A DNA stretch of 16,852 nt, from the NCBI GenBank assembly GCA_045595725.1, contig JAZOAY010000091.1, positions 1 to 16,852 of the forward strand. The letters are read 5' to 3'. A model generated the notes under the pieces. That model had not been told where the DNA came from. It worked only from the letters and a program-made list of their open reading frames with translations, and ran no database searches. Positions 5,249 through 13,534 of the stretch are shown piece after piece (within the stretch, counting starts at the first letter, position 1; the number at the start of each line of letters is the position of its first letter). Source of the stretch: SIG575 sp045595725 (GTDB taxonomy: Bacteria > Bacillota > Clostridia > Oscillospirales > Acutalibacteraceae). The position numbers were made by a program, and so were the translations under genes.

Positions 5249-7624
5249 TTATAATTTTTTAAGTTTTGCATAGGCAGCCATGATTTTTTTCGTACTTGCT
5301 TTTTCAAAGGCAATTTCAAGGAAATAGTCGCCTCCCACAGGTTGTACCGAAAGAATAACACCTTTACCGAATGCATTGTGTATAACAGTATCCCCCACTT
5401 TATATGTTTCTTTTGAACCTGCGGAATCTGTTTTTGTCTGAACAGATTCATTCTTTGAGCTATAATGTTTCGGAATGGAATATGATTTTTCTGTCTTTGT
5501 TTCCTGAGGCTGGAACATGATTTTCTGTGCGGTAGTAATACTGTTTTTAGAAATATTATCAATAAGTTCCGCCGGAATTTCCGAAACAAATCGTGACGGT
5601 CTGTTGTGAGTGGTTGAACCGAAAAGCAATCTTGTTTTTGTAGCTGTGAGATATAATTTTTCTTTTGCTCTTGTGATACCCACATAAGCCAGACGGCGTT
5701 CCTCTTCTACTTCTGAAGGTATATACATTGACTGCATACCGGGGAAAATTCCCTCTTCCATACCCGCCATGAAGACATAAGGAAATTCAAGCCCTTTTGC
5801 CGAGTGAAGTGTCATCAAAGTCACGGTATCAGCTTCTGCATTATAGTTGTCAATATCCGTCATGAGAGAGACTTCTTCAAGAAAAGTCCCGAGAGTAGCA
5901 TCTTCAACTTCTTCCTGATGTTTGAGTAAGTTAGAAGACAATTCATTAAGGTTTTCCGTACGGTCAACATAGGTTTCTTTGTCAAGTGCGAGGGAGTCAA
6001 GATAACCACTTTCGGTCATAATAAGTTCAAACAATTCATTTAATTTGAGGGACTCGGACTTCATTCTGACTTCTTCCATCATAGAAATGAAACAGTTAAT
6101 TTTGTTTGCAGCATGTGAAAGAACAGGATAATCTTCAGCGTTTTTCAGCACTTCATAAAGGCTTGTACCAAGGCCTCCCGCTATTTCAAGAGCATGGTTG
6201 ATGGTTGTATCACCGATACCCCTTTTAGGTTCATTTATTATTCTTCTTAAACGAATATCGTCAGAAGGATTGTTAATCACAGTAAGATAAGCAAGCGCAT
6301 CCTTAATTTCCTTACGTTCATAGAAACGATGACCACCGATAACTCTGTAAGGTACAGCAGAACGCACAAGAGCATTTTCAATAGCGTTCGACTGTGAGTT
6401 CATACGATAGAGAATTGTATGGTCTGACCATTTTCTGCCGTCAGAGACATTATCAATAATGGTATCAGCTATGAATCTTCCTTCTTCTCTTTCATCATAA
6501 GAAATTGAAAGAGTAATCAACTCGCCTTCACCATTATCAGTCCACAGATTTTTGCCTTTTCTTCCTTCATTATTAGCGATAACAGCATTTGCTGCATCAA
6601 GAATATTCTGAGTTGAACGGTAATTCTGTTCAAGGCGAATCACCTTAGTGTTTCTGTACCGCTCTTCAAAAGAAAGAATGTTTTCAATTGTTGCGCCTCT
6701 AAAGCGGTAAATACTCTGGTCATCATCACCAACTACACAGATGTTTCTGTGTTTGGCTGCAAGAAGCTCTGTAAGTCTGTACTGAACATGGTTTGTATCC
6801 TGATATTCATCAACCATAACATATCTGAATTTATTCTGATAATACGCAAGCACATCGGGACACTCTTCAAAAAGTCTGACGGTATTTACAATAATATCAT
6901 CAAAATCCATTGCATCAGCATTTTTCAGCATCTGCTGATATTTGATATATGCCCGTGAAATCATCTGGAGCCTTATATCACCGCCTGCGTTTTTTGCATA
7001 TTCTGCAGGAGAAATCAAAGAATCTTTGGCATGACTGATTTCACTAAGCACTGTTTTGACAGGAAGCATTTTGTCACTGATTTCAAGCTGTCTCATGCAT
7101 TCTTTCATCATACGTTTACTGTCATCAGTATCATAAATAGTAAAACTTGAAGAAAATCCGATTTTATCTCCGTCGCGTCTTAAAACTCTTGCACAGAAGG
7201 AATGGAATGTACTTGCCCAGATATCTTCACCCTGAGTACCAAGAAGATTCACAAGTCTTTCCTTTAATTCACCGGCAGCTTTGTTGGTGAATGTTATAGC
7301 AAGTATCTGCCATGGCTTTGCTGCATCAACAGAAAGTAAATCTTCAATATCGAAAATATCAGTTGTTTTTCCGTCAAGGTAATCCTGCATCAATTCAATA
7401 TCATAATCACTTACCTGAAAATAACAATCCTCCGAGTTATATGCTTTACCGAATTTTATCAGATTATAAATTCTGTTTACTATAACAGTTGTTTTACCGC
7501 TGCCTGCACCTGCAAGAATAAGAAGAGGTCCATCAGTATGAAGAACAGCTTCCAACTGCATTGGGTTCATTCGTGAAAATTCTTTTTCAATTATTCTTTT
7601 TCTCAATTCTAAAAACTTATTCAT
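5249..7624 (-). CDS. pcrA: PcrA/UvrD-type superfamily 1 DNA helicase
   Basis: A 791-residue 3'-5' DNA helicase with all SF1A motifs: Q motif NPMQLEAV (20-27), Walker A GAGSGKT (39-45), ITFTNKAAGELKER (110-123), DEYQDTN (272-278), GDDDQSIYRFRGA (299-311), QNYRS (333-337), LMTLHSAKGLEFPYVF and AYVGITRAK. The last 51 residues (741-791, YKVGDTVIHNAFGKG onward) match the PcrA C-terminal domain that contacts RNA polymerase. PcrA acts in excision repair, replication of small replicons and clearing transcription-replication conflicts. Residues about 57-103, between motifs I and Ia, form an acidic insertion relative to Bacillus PcrA. An ATG 10 codons upstream (7654) is in frame, but AAAGGTG lies six bases before the ATG at 7624, which is chosen here. 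Confidence 0.95.
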   Translation of the reverse strand: MNKFLELRKRIIEKEFSRMNPMQLEAVLHTDGPLLILAGAGSGKTTVIVNRIYNLIKFGKAYNSEDCYFQVSDYDIELMQDYLDGKTTDIFDIEDLLSVDAAKPWQILAITFTNKAAGELKERLVNLLGTQGEDIWASTFHSFCARVLRRDGDKIGFSSSFTIYDTDDSKRMMKECMRQLEISDKMLPVKTVLSEISHAKDSLISPAEYAKNAGGDIRLQMISRAYIKYQQMLKNADAMDFDDIIVNTVRLFEECPDVLAYYQNKFRYVMVDEYQDTNHVQYRLTELLAAKHRNICVVGDDDQSIYRFRGATIENILSFEERYRNTKVIRLEQNYRSTQNILDAANAVIANNEGRKGKNLWTDNGEGELITLSISYDEREEGRFIADTIIDNVSDGRKWSDHTILYRMNSQSNAIENALVRSAVPYRVIGGHRFYERKEIKDALAYLTVINNPSDDIRLRRIINEPKRGIGDTTINHALEIAGGLGTSLYEVLKNAEDYPVLSHAANKINCFISMMEEVRMKSESLKLNELFELIMTESGYLDSLALDKETYVDRTENLNELSSNLLKHQEEVEDATLGTFLEEVSLMTDIDNYNAEADTVTLMTLHSAKGLEFPYVFMAGMEEGIFPGMQSMYIPSEVEEERRLAYVGITRAKEKLYLTATKTRLLFGSTTHNRPSRFVSEIPAELIDNISKNSITTAQKIMFQPQETKTEKSYSIPKHYSSKNESVQTKTDSAGSKETYKVGDTVIHNAFGKGVILSVQPVGGDYFLEIAFEKASTKKIMAAYAKLKKL

Positions 7625-7654
7625 GGTTTCACCTTTAAATTTTGTTATCAACAT

Positions 7655-7683
7655 ATTTTATCATTTTCAGACAAAATATTCAA
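7655..7683 (-). promoter_or_regulatory. Promoter of pcrA
   Basis: Minus-strand TTGAAT (7678-7683), a 17-nt spacer and TAAAAT (7655-7660). Start near 7648, inside the codons before the chosen ATG. This supports the start at 7624, because a message beginning there could hardly be translated from the upstream ATG at 7654. Confidence 0.72.
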
Positions 7684-7696
7684 TATAAATATTGAA
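7679..7696. repeat. Palindrome joining the divergent pcrA and thiN -35 boxes
   Basis: TTCAATAT (7679-7686) and ATATTGAA (7689-7696) are perfect inverted copies with a 2-bp centre. Each arm contains most of one -35 box, TTGAAT for pcrA and TTGAAC for thiN. The symmetry may simply come from two back-to-back promoters, but a protein bound here would cover both. Confidence 0.45.
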
Positions 7697-7720
7697 CTAA
7701 AAACTGAGAACTGATATAAT
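7692..7720 (+). promoter_or_regulatory. Promoter of thiN
   Basis: TTGAAC (7692-7697), a 17-nt spacer and a perfect TATAAT (7715-7720). Start near 7727, followed by GGAGG (7737-7741) and the ATG at 7750. Confidence 0.78.
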
Positions 7721-7749
7721 AATTTCAAATTACTACGGAGGTTACGCTT

Positions 7750-8367
7750 ATGAGATGTGTCATAATCGGTGGTGCCGATATAGGAAATTACGAAGAAATA
7801 AAAAAAAGCCTAAAAAATGACGATTATTTTGTTTTTTGTGACTGCGGTTTAAAACATAAAGATAAATTAAATATTGAAGCCAGCCTTATTGTTGGTGATT
7901 TCGATTCACACAACAGACCTGAAACAGACATCGAAACAATAATTTTACCCAAAGAAAAAGACGATACCGACACATTTTTTGCAACAAAAGAGGCAATAAG
8001 AAGAGGTTATGACGATTTTTTACTCATCGGAGTGGTTGGTAACAGACTTGACCATACACTTGTAAACGTGTCAATTCTCAATTATCTTTATGAAAACGAC
8101 AAAAAGGGAAAAATAATTGATGATTACTCGGAAATGGAAATGGTTGCTGATGATAAAGTTTTTGTCACAGATAATTACTCCTATTTTTCACTTCTGAATT
8201 TATTCGGAATCAGCGAAGGAGTAACAATTAAAAACGCAAAATTCCCCCTTGAAAACGGAGTAATCACACCTGAGTATCAATATGCCACAAGTAATGAGGT
8301 GTTAAAAGGACATATAGCTGAAATCAGCGTAAAAAAAGGTAAATTACTTCTGATAAAAGTAAAATGA
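7750..8367 (+). CDS. thiN: Thiamine pyrophosphokinase
   Basis: A 205-residue protein matching bacterial thiamine pyrophosphokinase, which transfers pyrophosphate from ATP to thiamine to make the cofactor TPP. Visible signatures are GGADIGN (7-13), VGDFDS (48-53), KDDTDT (70-75) and GVVGNRLDHTLVN (94-106), the expected nucleotide- and Mg-binding acidic motifs, followed by a C-terminal beta-rich thiamine-binding part. Length is typical. GGAGG precedes the ATG by 8 nt. In many Firmicutes thiN follows rpe and rsgA, but here it stands alone with its own promoter and terminator. No TPP riboswitch is present upstream, which fits a salvage/activation enzyme rather than a biosynthetic operon. Confidence 0.94.
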   Translation: MRCVIIGGADIGNYEEIKKSLKNDDYFVFCDCGLKHKDKLNIEASLIVGDFDSHNRPETDIETIILPKEKDDTDTFFATKEAIRRGYDDFLLIGVVGNRLDHTLVNVSILNYLYENDKKGKIIDDYSEMEMVADDKVFVTDNYSYFSLLNLFGISEGVTIKNAKFPLENGVITPEYQYATSNEVLKGHIAEISVKKGKLLLIKVK

Positions 8368-8390
8368 GCAGTGAATTTTTTCACTGCTCA
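8365..8390. terminator. Bidirectional terminator of thiN and the uronate operon
   Basis: TGAGCAGTGAA (8365-8375) pairs perfectly with TTCACTGCTCA (8380-8390) around TTTT. The TGA that begins the stem is the thiN stop codon. T-rich sequence follows on both sides (TAATTATTTT rightward; TTTTACTTTT leftward). It lies 8 bp beyond the stop of the last gene of the minus-strand operon. Confidence 0.85.
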
Positions 8391-8398
8391 TAATTATT

Positions 8399-9580
8399 TT
8401 ACCATTTAACATCCCAACGTGAAGATGCTTTACCTGCACGTATGGAATTATCTTTAACTATTTTTTCTTTTGGTTTTGATGTTTTAACTCTTTCCATGAG
8501 AAGATTTCTATGCTCTTCTGCATCAAAAGGTATTTCAACAGTTTTACCTAGCCAATCAGAAAGATGAATGGCATTTGAAATCGTCAGACCCTTTATGCCA
8601 TCATAACCGGGAGAAATCAGTTCTTCACCAAAAAGGATAGAATTAACAAAATTCTGTAAAATCTGATTATGTGCTGAAACATCAGAGTTTTCGGGTATGT
8701 ACTCTGAAAAATCATATGTTAAATTTTTATAATCTTCTGTTGAATAATATCTGAACTCTTTTTCAGAAACAGGATATTTCCACATGGAGAGTTTTCCGTT
8801 TTCAATGACGATTTTTGCTCTGTCACATGAAATTTCAAGTCTGTTAGTACCTGGTTTTTCACCTGTTGAAGTGAACAAGGCTCCCGTTGCACCATTTGAA
8901 AATTCAAAAAAAGCAGATACATCATCCTCAACTTCAATATCATGATATTTTCCGTAATAACAGTGAGCCGTAACTTTCTCAGGCATCCCCACAATCCATT
9001 GCATAATGTCAATATTATGCGGACACTGGTTAATAAGCACACCGCCGCCTTCATCTTTCCATGTTGCACGCCATGAACCGGAGTCATAATATTCCTGTCT
9101 TCTGTACCAGTTTGTAATAATCCAGACTACTCTTTTCAGTTCTCCTGCTTCACCTGAAAGCATCAATTCACGAGCTTTTCTGAAAATGGGATTTGTTCTC
9201 TGATTATACATGATACCGAAAACTTTTCCGCTTTTTTTTGCAACGGAATTCATTTCCTCAACCTTTTGCACATAAACTCCCGCAGGTTTTTCTGTTAATA
9301 CATTGAGGCCTTTTTCAAACGCTTCAATTGCGACAACAGGATGAAGATAATGAGGCGTAGCGATGATTACAGCATCCAATTCCTCTGAGGAAAGTAAATC
9401 TGAATAATTATTGTAAGTTTTAACACCGTGAAGGTGTTCTTCAGCCCAGTTTATCTTATTTTCATCAATGTCACAAACAGCTGCAAGCTGAGCGTTTTCA
9501 ATCAAACCGTCATATAAATTTTTGGCATGGCTGGAACCCATGTTGCCGATACCAACAACACCAAACCTGACTTTTTCCAT
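8399..9580 (-). CDS. Gfo/Idh/MocA-family sugar oxidoreductase
   Basis: A 393-residue NAD(P)-dependent oxidoreductase. The N-terminal Rossmann fold carries GVVGIGNMGSSH (7-18) and an acidic CDID after strand 2 (36-39). The EKPAG motif (97-101) supplies the conserved Lys. The C-terminal alpha/beta domain has GGGVLINQCPHNID (178-191), in which His188 and Asp191 are in the usual active-site positions. These enzymes oxidise or reduce hydroxyls of sugars, sugar acids or inositols; the substrate cannot be read here. As the last gene of the uronate operon, 14 bp after kdgA, it may feed an unusual uronate, inositol or keto-acid into the pathway, or reduce a side product. GAAGG lies about 8 nt before the ATG. 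Confidence 0.9.
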   Translation of the reverse strand: MEKVRFGVVGIGNMGSSHAKNLYDGLIENAQLAAVCDIDENKINWAEEHLHGVKTYNNYSDLLSSEELDAVIIATPHYLHPVVAIEAFEKGLNVLTEKPAGVYVQKVEEMNSVAKKSGKVFGIMYNQRTNPIFRKARELMLSGEAGELKRVVWIITNWYRRQEYYDSGSWRATWKDEGGGVLINQCPHNIDIMQWIVGMPEKVTAHCYYGKYHDIEVEDDVSAFFEFSNGATGALFTSTGEKPGTNRLEISCDRAKIVIENGKLSMWKYPVSEKEFRYYSTEDYKNLTYDFSEYIPENSDVSAHNQILQNFVNSILFGEELISPGYDGIKGLTISNAIHLSDWLGKTVEIPFDAEEHRNLLMERVKTSKPKEKIVKDNSIRAGKASSRWDVKW

Positions 9581-9594
9581 AAAATCAGCCTTCT

Positions 9595-10215
9595 TTATTC
9601 TGTTCTTGCCTTTTTGATATTTTCTATAAATGCTTTTGCATTTGCTGTGATATCACCTTTGGTAAGACAACTGCCGGCACCTACAGCAACTGCACCTGCT
9701 TTTATCCATTCACCCACGTTATCAGCGTCAACACCGCCTGTAGGCATAATCTGTACCCAAGGCAAAGGACCTTTGATATCCTTTATAAATCTGGGACCGC
9801 TTAAATCACCGGGGAAAAGTTTGAGAACATCAACACCTGCTTCCATCGCAGTTACAGCTTCAGTAATTGTAAGAACACCTGCCATTGATGCAGTTCTGTA
9901 CCTGTTGCAGAGTTTAGTAACTTCAGGATTGAAATGAGGTGAAACAATATACTGTGCACCTGAAAGAAGTGCAATTCTTGCAGTTTCGCTGTCAAGAACA
10001 GTTCCTGCACCAAGAACAATATCATCACCGTATTTTTTGGCAAGGTCTTCTATTACGTGATGTGCAAAAGGAACTGAGAATGTAAGCTCAATAGCATCAA
10101 TTCCCCCATCAATACATTTTTCAACAATGTCAAATGCTTTTTCTGAGTTTTCAGCGCGAACAACAGCAACAATACCCTTATCTTTAATTCTTTCAATAAC
10201 TCTTTCTTTAGTCAT
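9595..10215 (-). CDS. kdgA: 2-keto-3-deoxy-6-phosphogluconate (KDPG) aldolase
   Basis: A 206-residue class I aldolase of the KDPG/KHG family (usual length about 205-220). It cleaves KDPG into pyruvate and glyceraldehyde-3-phosphate, the last step of hexuronate degradation. Key features are the catalytic Glu43 in AIELTF (41-46), GAGTV (69-73), Lys132 in VLKLFPG (130-136) as the Schiff-base lysine, and the phosphate-binding PTGGV near residues 157-161. The Arg found after the catalytic Glu segment in the E. coli enzyme is not there; the ELTFSVP form is like that of other Gram-positive and Thermotoga homologues. GGAGGAG precedes the ATG. It sits 15 bp after the SDR gene. It may also cleave 4-hydroxy-2-oxoglutarate. 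Confidence 0.94.
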   Translation of the reverse strand: MTKERVIERIKDKGIVAVVRAENSEKAFDIVEKCIDGGIDAIELTFSVPFAHHVIEDLAKKYGDDIVLGAGTVLDSETARIALLSGAQYIVSPHFNPEVTKLCNRYRTASMAGVLTITEAVTAMEAGVDVLKLFPGDLSGPRFIKDIKGPLPWVQIMPTGGVDADNVGEWIKAGAVAVGAGSCLTKGDITANAKAFIENIKKARTE

Positions 10216-10230
10216 AATATTCTCCTCCTA

Positions 10231-11058
10231 TTATACACCAGAATATGCTGAGAAACCGCCGTCAATGGGAATAACAACACCTGTAACAAAACTTGACATA
10301 CTGTCATCAAGTAAAAATCTTACAGTCCCCATAAGCTCATCTGCTTCACCAAATCTTCCCATTGGTGTTGCTGCGAGAATTTTATTTGTTCTTGGAGTTG
10401 GAGTTCCGTCTTCATTAAACAGAAGTCCTCTGTTCTGATTTGTAACAAAGAAGCCGGGTGCAATTGCATTAACTCTTACACCTGAGTTCGCAAAATGAAC
10501 TGCAAGCCATTGTGTAAGATTAGAAACTGCTGCTTTAGCACCGCTGTATGCAGGAATTTTTGTAAGAGGTGTGTATGCATTCATTGAAGATATGTTAAGA
10601 ATACTGCCCTTTTCACCCATTACAAAATCCTTAGCAAATACCTGTGTAGGAAGAAGTACGCCAAGGAAGTTAAGATCAAAAACAAAACTCACACCCTCAG
10701 GCTGAAGATCGAAGAATGAAACAACATCTTCTTTATCAATATCTTCGGGATTGAAATATTCATTTGTTGTAGTTCCTCGGGGATTATTACCGCCTGCACC
10801 GTTAATGAGTATCTGACATTTTCCGAAAGCTTTGTTTACTTCAGCATGTGCATTTTCAAGGCTTTCCTTGTCAAGAACATTAGTTTTAACAGCAATTGCC
10901 TCTCCGCCGTCTTTTTTTATTTCATCTGCGAGTTTTTCTGCAGCATCAATATTAATATCAAGAAGTGCAACCTTGTGGCCGTCTTTTGCAAGTTCTTTTG
11001 CAAAATTACCGCAAAGAATACCTCCTGCACCTGTAATTACTATAACTTTTGATTCCAT
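10231..11058 (-). CDS. uxuB: SDR-family D-mannonate oxidoreductase (fructuronate reductase)
   Basis: A 275-residue classical short-chain dehydrogenase. The cofactor motif TGAGGILCG (9-17) with Asp34 after strand 2 points to NAD(H). NGAGG (86-90), the Ser157-Ser158 pair, and Tyr171/Lys175 (YSGAK) complete the active site. The NNPRGTTTNEYF segment (91-102) and the APGFFVTNQNRGLLF stretch are typical of the Firmicute YjmF/UxuB-type mannonate oxidoreductases, which are unrelated to the long-chain UxuB of E. coli. It would reduce D-fructuronate, the UxaC product, to D-mannonate, the UxuA substrate. Position between uxuA and kdgA supports this. AGGAG lies 7 nt before the ATG. Confidence 0.88.
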   Translation of the reverse strand: MESKVIVITGAGGILCGNFAKELAKDGHKVALLDINIDAAEKLADEIKKDGGEAIAVKTNVLDKESLENAHAEVNKAFGKCQILINGAGGNNPRGTTTNEYFNPEDIDKEDVVSFFDLQPEGVSFVFDLNFLGVLLPTQVFAKDFVMGEKGSILNISSMNAYTPLTKIPAYSGAKAAVSNLTQWLAVHFANSGVRVNAIAPGFFVTNQNRGLLFNEDGTPTPRTNKILAATPMGRFGEADELMGTVRFLLDDSMSSFVTGVVIPIDGGFSAYSGV

Positions 11059-11069
11059 ATTATAACTCC

Positions 11070-12110
11070 TTATTTTGAGGATTTCTGAACTGCTTCAATA
11101 AGTCCTGTAAGATATGTTGCACCCAGTGCTCTGTCAAAAAGACCGTAACCATATCTTCCTTTTTCACCCCATATCATTCTGCCGTGGTCAGGACGTACAT
11201 ATCCTTTGAAACCGCTTTCATGAAGTGCTTTTACAATTTCATACATATCAAATGAACCGCATGAGCTTGGATGAGCAGTTTCCATAAACTGTCTGCTGCC
11301 GAGATGTTTTACATTTCTCAGATGTGCAAAGTGAATTCTACCCTCATACTTCTTAATCATTTTCACAAGGTCATTGCTTTCACTTGCACCGAGTGAACCT
11401 GTACAGAATGTAAGACCATTTGCAGGAGAATCGACAAGTTTTAAGAATCTGTCAAGATTTTCTTCATTTGTAATAATTCTCGGGAGACCAAAAATGCCCC
11501 ATGGCGGATCATCGGGGTGAATGGCCATTTTAATTCCTGACTCCTCAGCAACAGGAATTACAGCCTCAAGGAATGTTTTAACATTATCCCACAATTTTTC
11601 TTCACCAAGTTCTTCATACTGCTTAAGAAGGTCTTTAAGCTGTTCTTTAGTATAACTTTCATCCCAACCGGGAAGTGAAAGCTCACTTGTAAGAGGATTC
11701 ATCGAAAGAACAGTTTCTTCATCATAAGCAAGACCGTTTGAGCCGTCTTCGTGAATGTGTTCAAGTTCACTTCTGAGCCAGTCAAAGACGGGCATGAAAT
11801 TATAACAGATACATTTAACTCCTGCTTCTCCCAATCTTCTCACGTTTTCACAGTAATTTTCAATAAGCTGAGGCGCTCTTTCATTGCCAAGTTTGATATC
11901 CTCGGGAACAGGAACACTTTCAACAACTTCAAATTCAAGACCTTTGTCGTTAGCTTTCTTCTTAAGTTCTGCAATACTCTCTCTTGACCATACACCGCCT
12001 GCAGGCACATCATAAACCGCAGAAACAATACCGGTCATCATTGGTATCTGTCTGATGTGGTCAAGAGTTACGGGATCATTATCTCCGTACCATCTGAACG
12101 TCATTTTCAT
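11070..12110 (-). CDS. uxuA: Mannonate dehydratase
   Basis: A 346-residue TIM-barrel enzyme that dehydrates D-mannonate to 2-keto-3-deoxy-D-gluconate. Diagnostic segments are MAIHPDDPPWGIFGLPRI (195-212), TFCTGSLGA (234-242), HFAHLRNVKH (260-269) and YVRPDHGRMIWGE (304-316). His198, Cys236, His263 and Asp308 are in the positions of the metal ligands known from mannonate dehydratase structures. It is about 50 residues shorter than E. coli UxuA and similar in length to the shorter Gram-positive form. AGGAG lies 8 nt before the ATG. It has 11-21 bp gaps to its neighbours and sits in pathway order after uxaC. Confidence 0.96.
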   Translation of the reverse strand: MKMTFRWYGDNDPVTLDHIRQIPMMTGIVSAVYDVPAGGVWSRESIAELKKKANDKGLEFEVVESVPVPEDIKLGNERAPQLIENYCENVRRLGEAGVKCICYNFMPVFDWLRSELEHIHEDGSNGLAYDEETVLSMNPLTSELSLPGWDESYTKEQLKDLLKQYEELGEEKLWDNVKTFLEAVIPVAEESGIKMAIHPDDPPWGIFGLPRIITNEENLDRFLKLVDSPANGLTFCTGSLGASESNDLVKMIKKYEGRIHFAHLRNVKHLGSRQFMETAHPSSCGSFDMYEIVKALHESGFKGYVRPDHGRMIWGEKGRYGYGLFDRALGATYLTGLIEAVQKSSK

Positions 12111-12131
12111 GGCTTTTTCTCCTTTATATTT

Positions 12132-13511
12132 TTATTCTTCAAGTTTATTTTTGATATTATTATAACAAATATTCTCTGCAATTTTCACTGCGCTTGACAC
12201 AGGTGCGAATTCCCCGTTTACAACTGCATTTCCCAAAGAATTTGAAAGGATTCTTCTGAAATAATCATGACGTGCATAAGAAAGAAAACTTCTGCTGTCA
12301 GTAAGCATACCATAGAAAGTACCGATTGCAGATGTTTCGCTATAAACTTCAATCTGCTTTTTGATCCCGCTTAAATTATCGCAGAACCACCACGCAGCAC
12401 CAAGTGAAACATTTCTGAATGAACGGATACCGGTAGCAATTTCATAATAAATTGTAGGATTGAGCGTATAAACAATTGTATCGGGAAGTTTATCTTCCTG
12501 TTCCATTCTATCAAGAAGCGCAGTAATTGCAGAAACCTTAATCGGATTACCAACGCAATCTCCGCCAACGTCTCTCCCTAATTTTTCAAAAAGTTTTGTT
12601 GAAGCGTTTCTCTTCACTGCAAGGTGAAGTTGCATTATAAGACCATATTCTTTGTAAAGTCCTGCAAGAAATACATACATAACAGAAATGAATGCATCGT
12701 ACTCTTTATCTGAAAGTATTTTACCTGCAAGAATTTTTCCGAAAGCAACATCAGCTTCCTCTTCATCGCCGATGTACTCAGGAAATCTTTCGATGCCGAC
12801 ATCAGTCATTTTACAACCCATTGAAACAAAGAATTCCACTCTGTTTCTGAGAGCTTTTTTAAGTGAATCAAGGTCAGTTACTTCTACTCCGGAACATGCA
12901 GAAAGTTTATTGATATATTCTGAATATCCGTCAGCAGTATACAGAAAAAGATTATCAGTTCTGAAAGAGGGACAAACTTTCGCTTTAATATTTTTATCAT
13001 CCGAAATAAGCTTATGATATTCAAGTGTGTCAATAATATCATCAGTTGTTGCAATATATTCAACATTTGAATTTTCAATCAGTTTTCTCGGCGACATTGC
13101 AGTTTCTTTGATCACAGAATTTGCTCTGTCCCATATTTCTTCTGCATTCTCTTTTGTAAGAGGTTCATTTATACCGAAGAATTGCTTTAACTCCATATGC
13201 GACCAATGATAAAGAGGATTTCCGAGAGCAAGTTCAACAGCTTCTGCATATTTCATGAACTTTTCTTTCCAAGTAGCATCACCGGTAACATACTTTTCGT
13301 CAATTCCTACGCTTCTCATAAGACGCCATTTGTAATGGTCACCGCCAAGCCAGATTTCACCGATATTATCAAAAGGTTTGTCTTCGAATATTTCTTTCGG
13401 TTGTAAATGGCAATGATAGTCAATAATGGGTAAATCCTTTACTTTCTCATAAATAAGCTCAGCAGCTTCATTTCCGAGAAAAACTTTTTCATTATAAAAC
13501 TTACTACTCAA
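12132..13511 (-). CDS. uxaC: Glucuronate (uronate) isomerase
   Basis: A 459-residue member of the amidohydrolase-related uronate isomerase family (usual length about 465-470). It interconverts D-glucuronate and D-fructuronate, and D-galacturonate and D-tagaturonate. The metal-binding HCH is at residues 33-35 in PIIDYHCHL. The C-terminal part has GAAWWFCDN, a GMLTDSRSFLSYARHDYFRR segment and other hallmark stretches of UxaC. No tagaturonate-specific genes (uxaA, uxaB) lie nearby, so glucuronate is the probable substrate. An in-frame GTG at 13520 overlaps the AGGAG ribosome site; TTG at 13511, 8 nt after AGGAG, is the better start. It begins 23 bp after the symporter gene. Confidence 0.95.
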   Translation of the reverse strand: MSSKFYNEKVFLGNEAAELIYEKVKDLPIIDYHCHLQPKEIFEDKPFDNIGEIWLGGDHYKWRLMRSVGIDEKYVTGDATWKEKFMKYAEAVELALGNPLYHWSHMELKQFFGINEPLTKENAEEIWDRANSVIKETAMSPRKLIENSNVEYIATTDDIIDTLEYHKLISDDKNIKAKVCPSFRTDNLFLYTADGYSEYINKLSACSGVEVTDLDSLKKALRNRVEFFVSMGCKMTDVGIERFPEYIGDEEEADVAFGKILAGKILSDKEYDAFISVMYVFLAGLYKEYGLIMQLHLAVKRNASTKLFEKLGRDVGGDCVGNPIKVSAITALLDRMEQEDKLPDTIVYTLNPTIYYEIATGIRSFRNVSLGAAWWFCDNLSGIKKQIEVYSETSAIGTFYGMLTDSRSFLSYARHDYFRRILSNSLGNAVVNGEFAPVSSAVKIAENICYNNIKNKLEE

Positions 13512-13534
13512 AGATAACACTCCTATTCTATAAC

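Noticed and set aside
5233..5685. 150-codon ORF overlapping the 3' end of pcrA in another frame
   Set aside because: Lys/Gln/Leu-rich shadow translation of pcrA with no domain pattern; pcrA has full motif support in its own frame.
7625..7654. Upstream in-frame ATG of pcrA (10 extra codons)
   Set aside because: No ribosome-binding site fits it, and the predicted promoter starts transcription just inside it; AAAGGTG fits the ATG at 7624.
7704..7714. CTGAGA near the thiN start, resembling a TPP riboswitch motif
   Set aside because: It lies in the spacer between the -35 and -10 boxes, upstream of the predicted transcript, and the partner motifs (ACCC, CCTGAT, GG) are missing.
9527..9937. 136-codon plus-strand ORF antisense to the oxidoreductase and kdgA
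   Set aside because: It is fully covered by two well-supported minus-strand genes, has no ribosome site, and its Ala/Ser/Pro-rich product is a typical antisense artefact.
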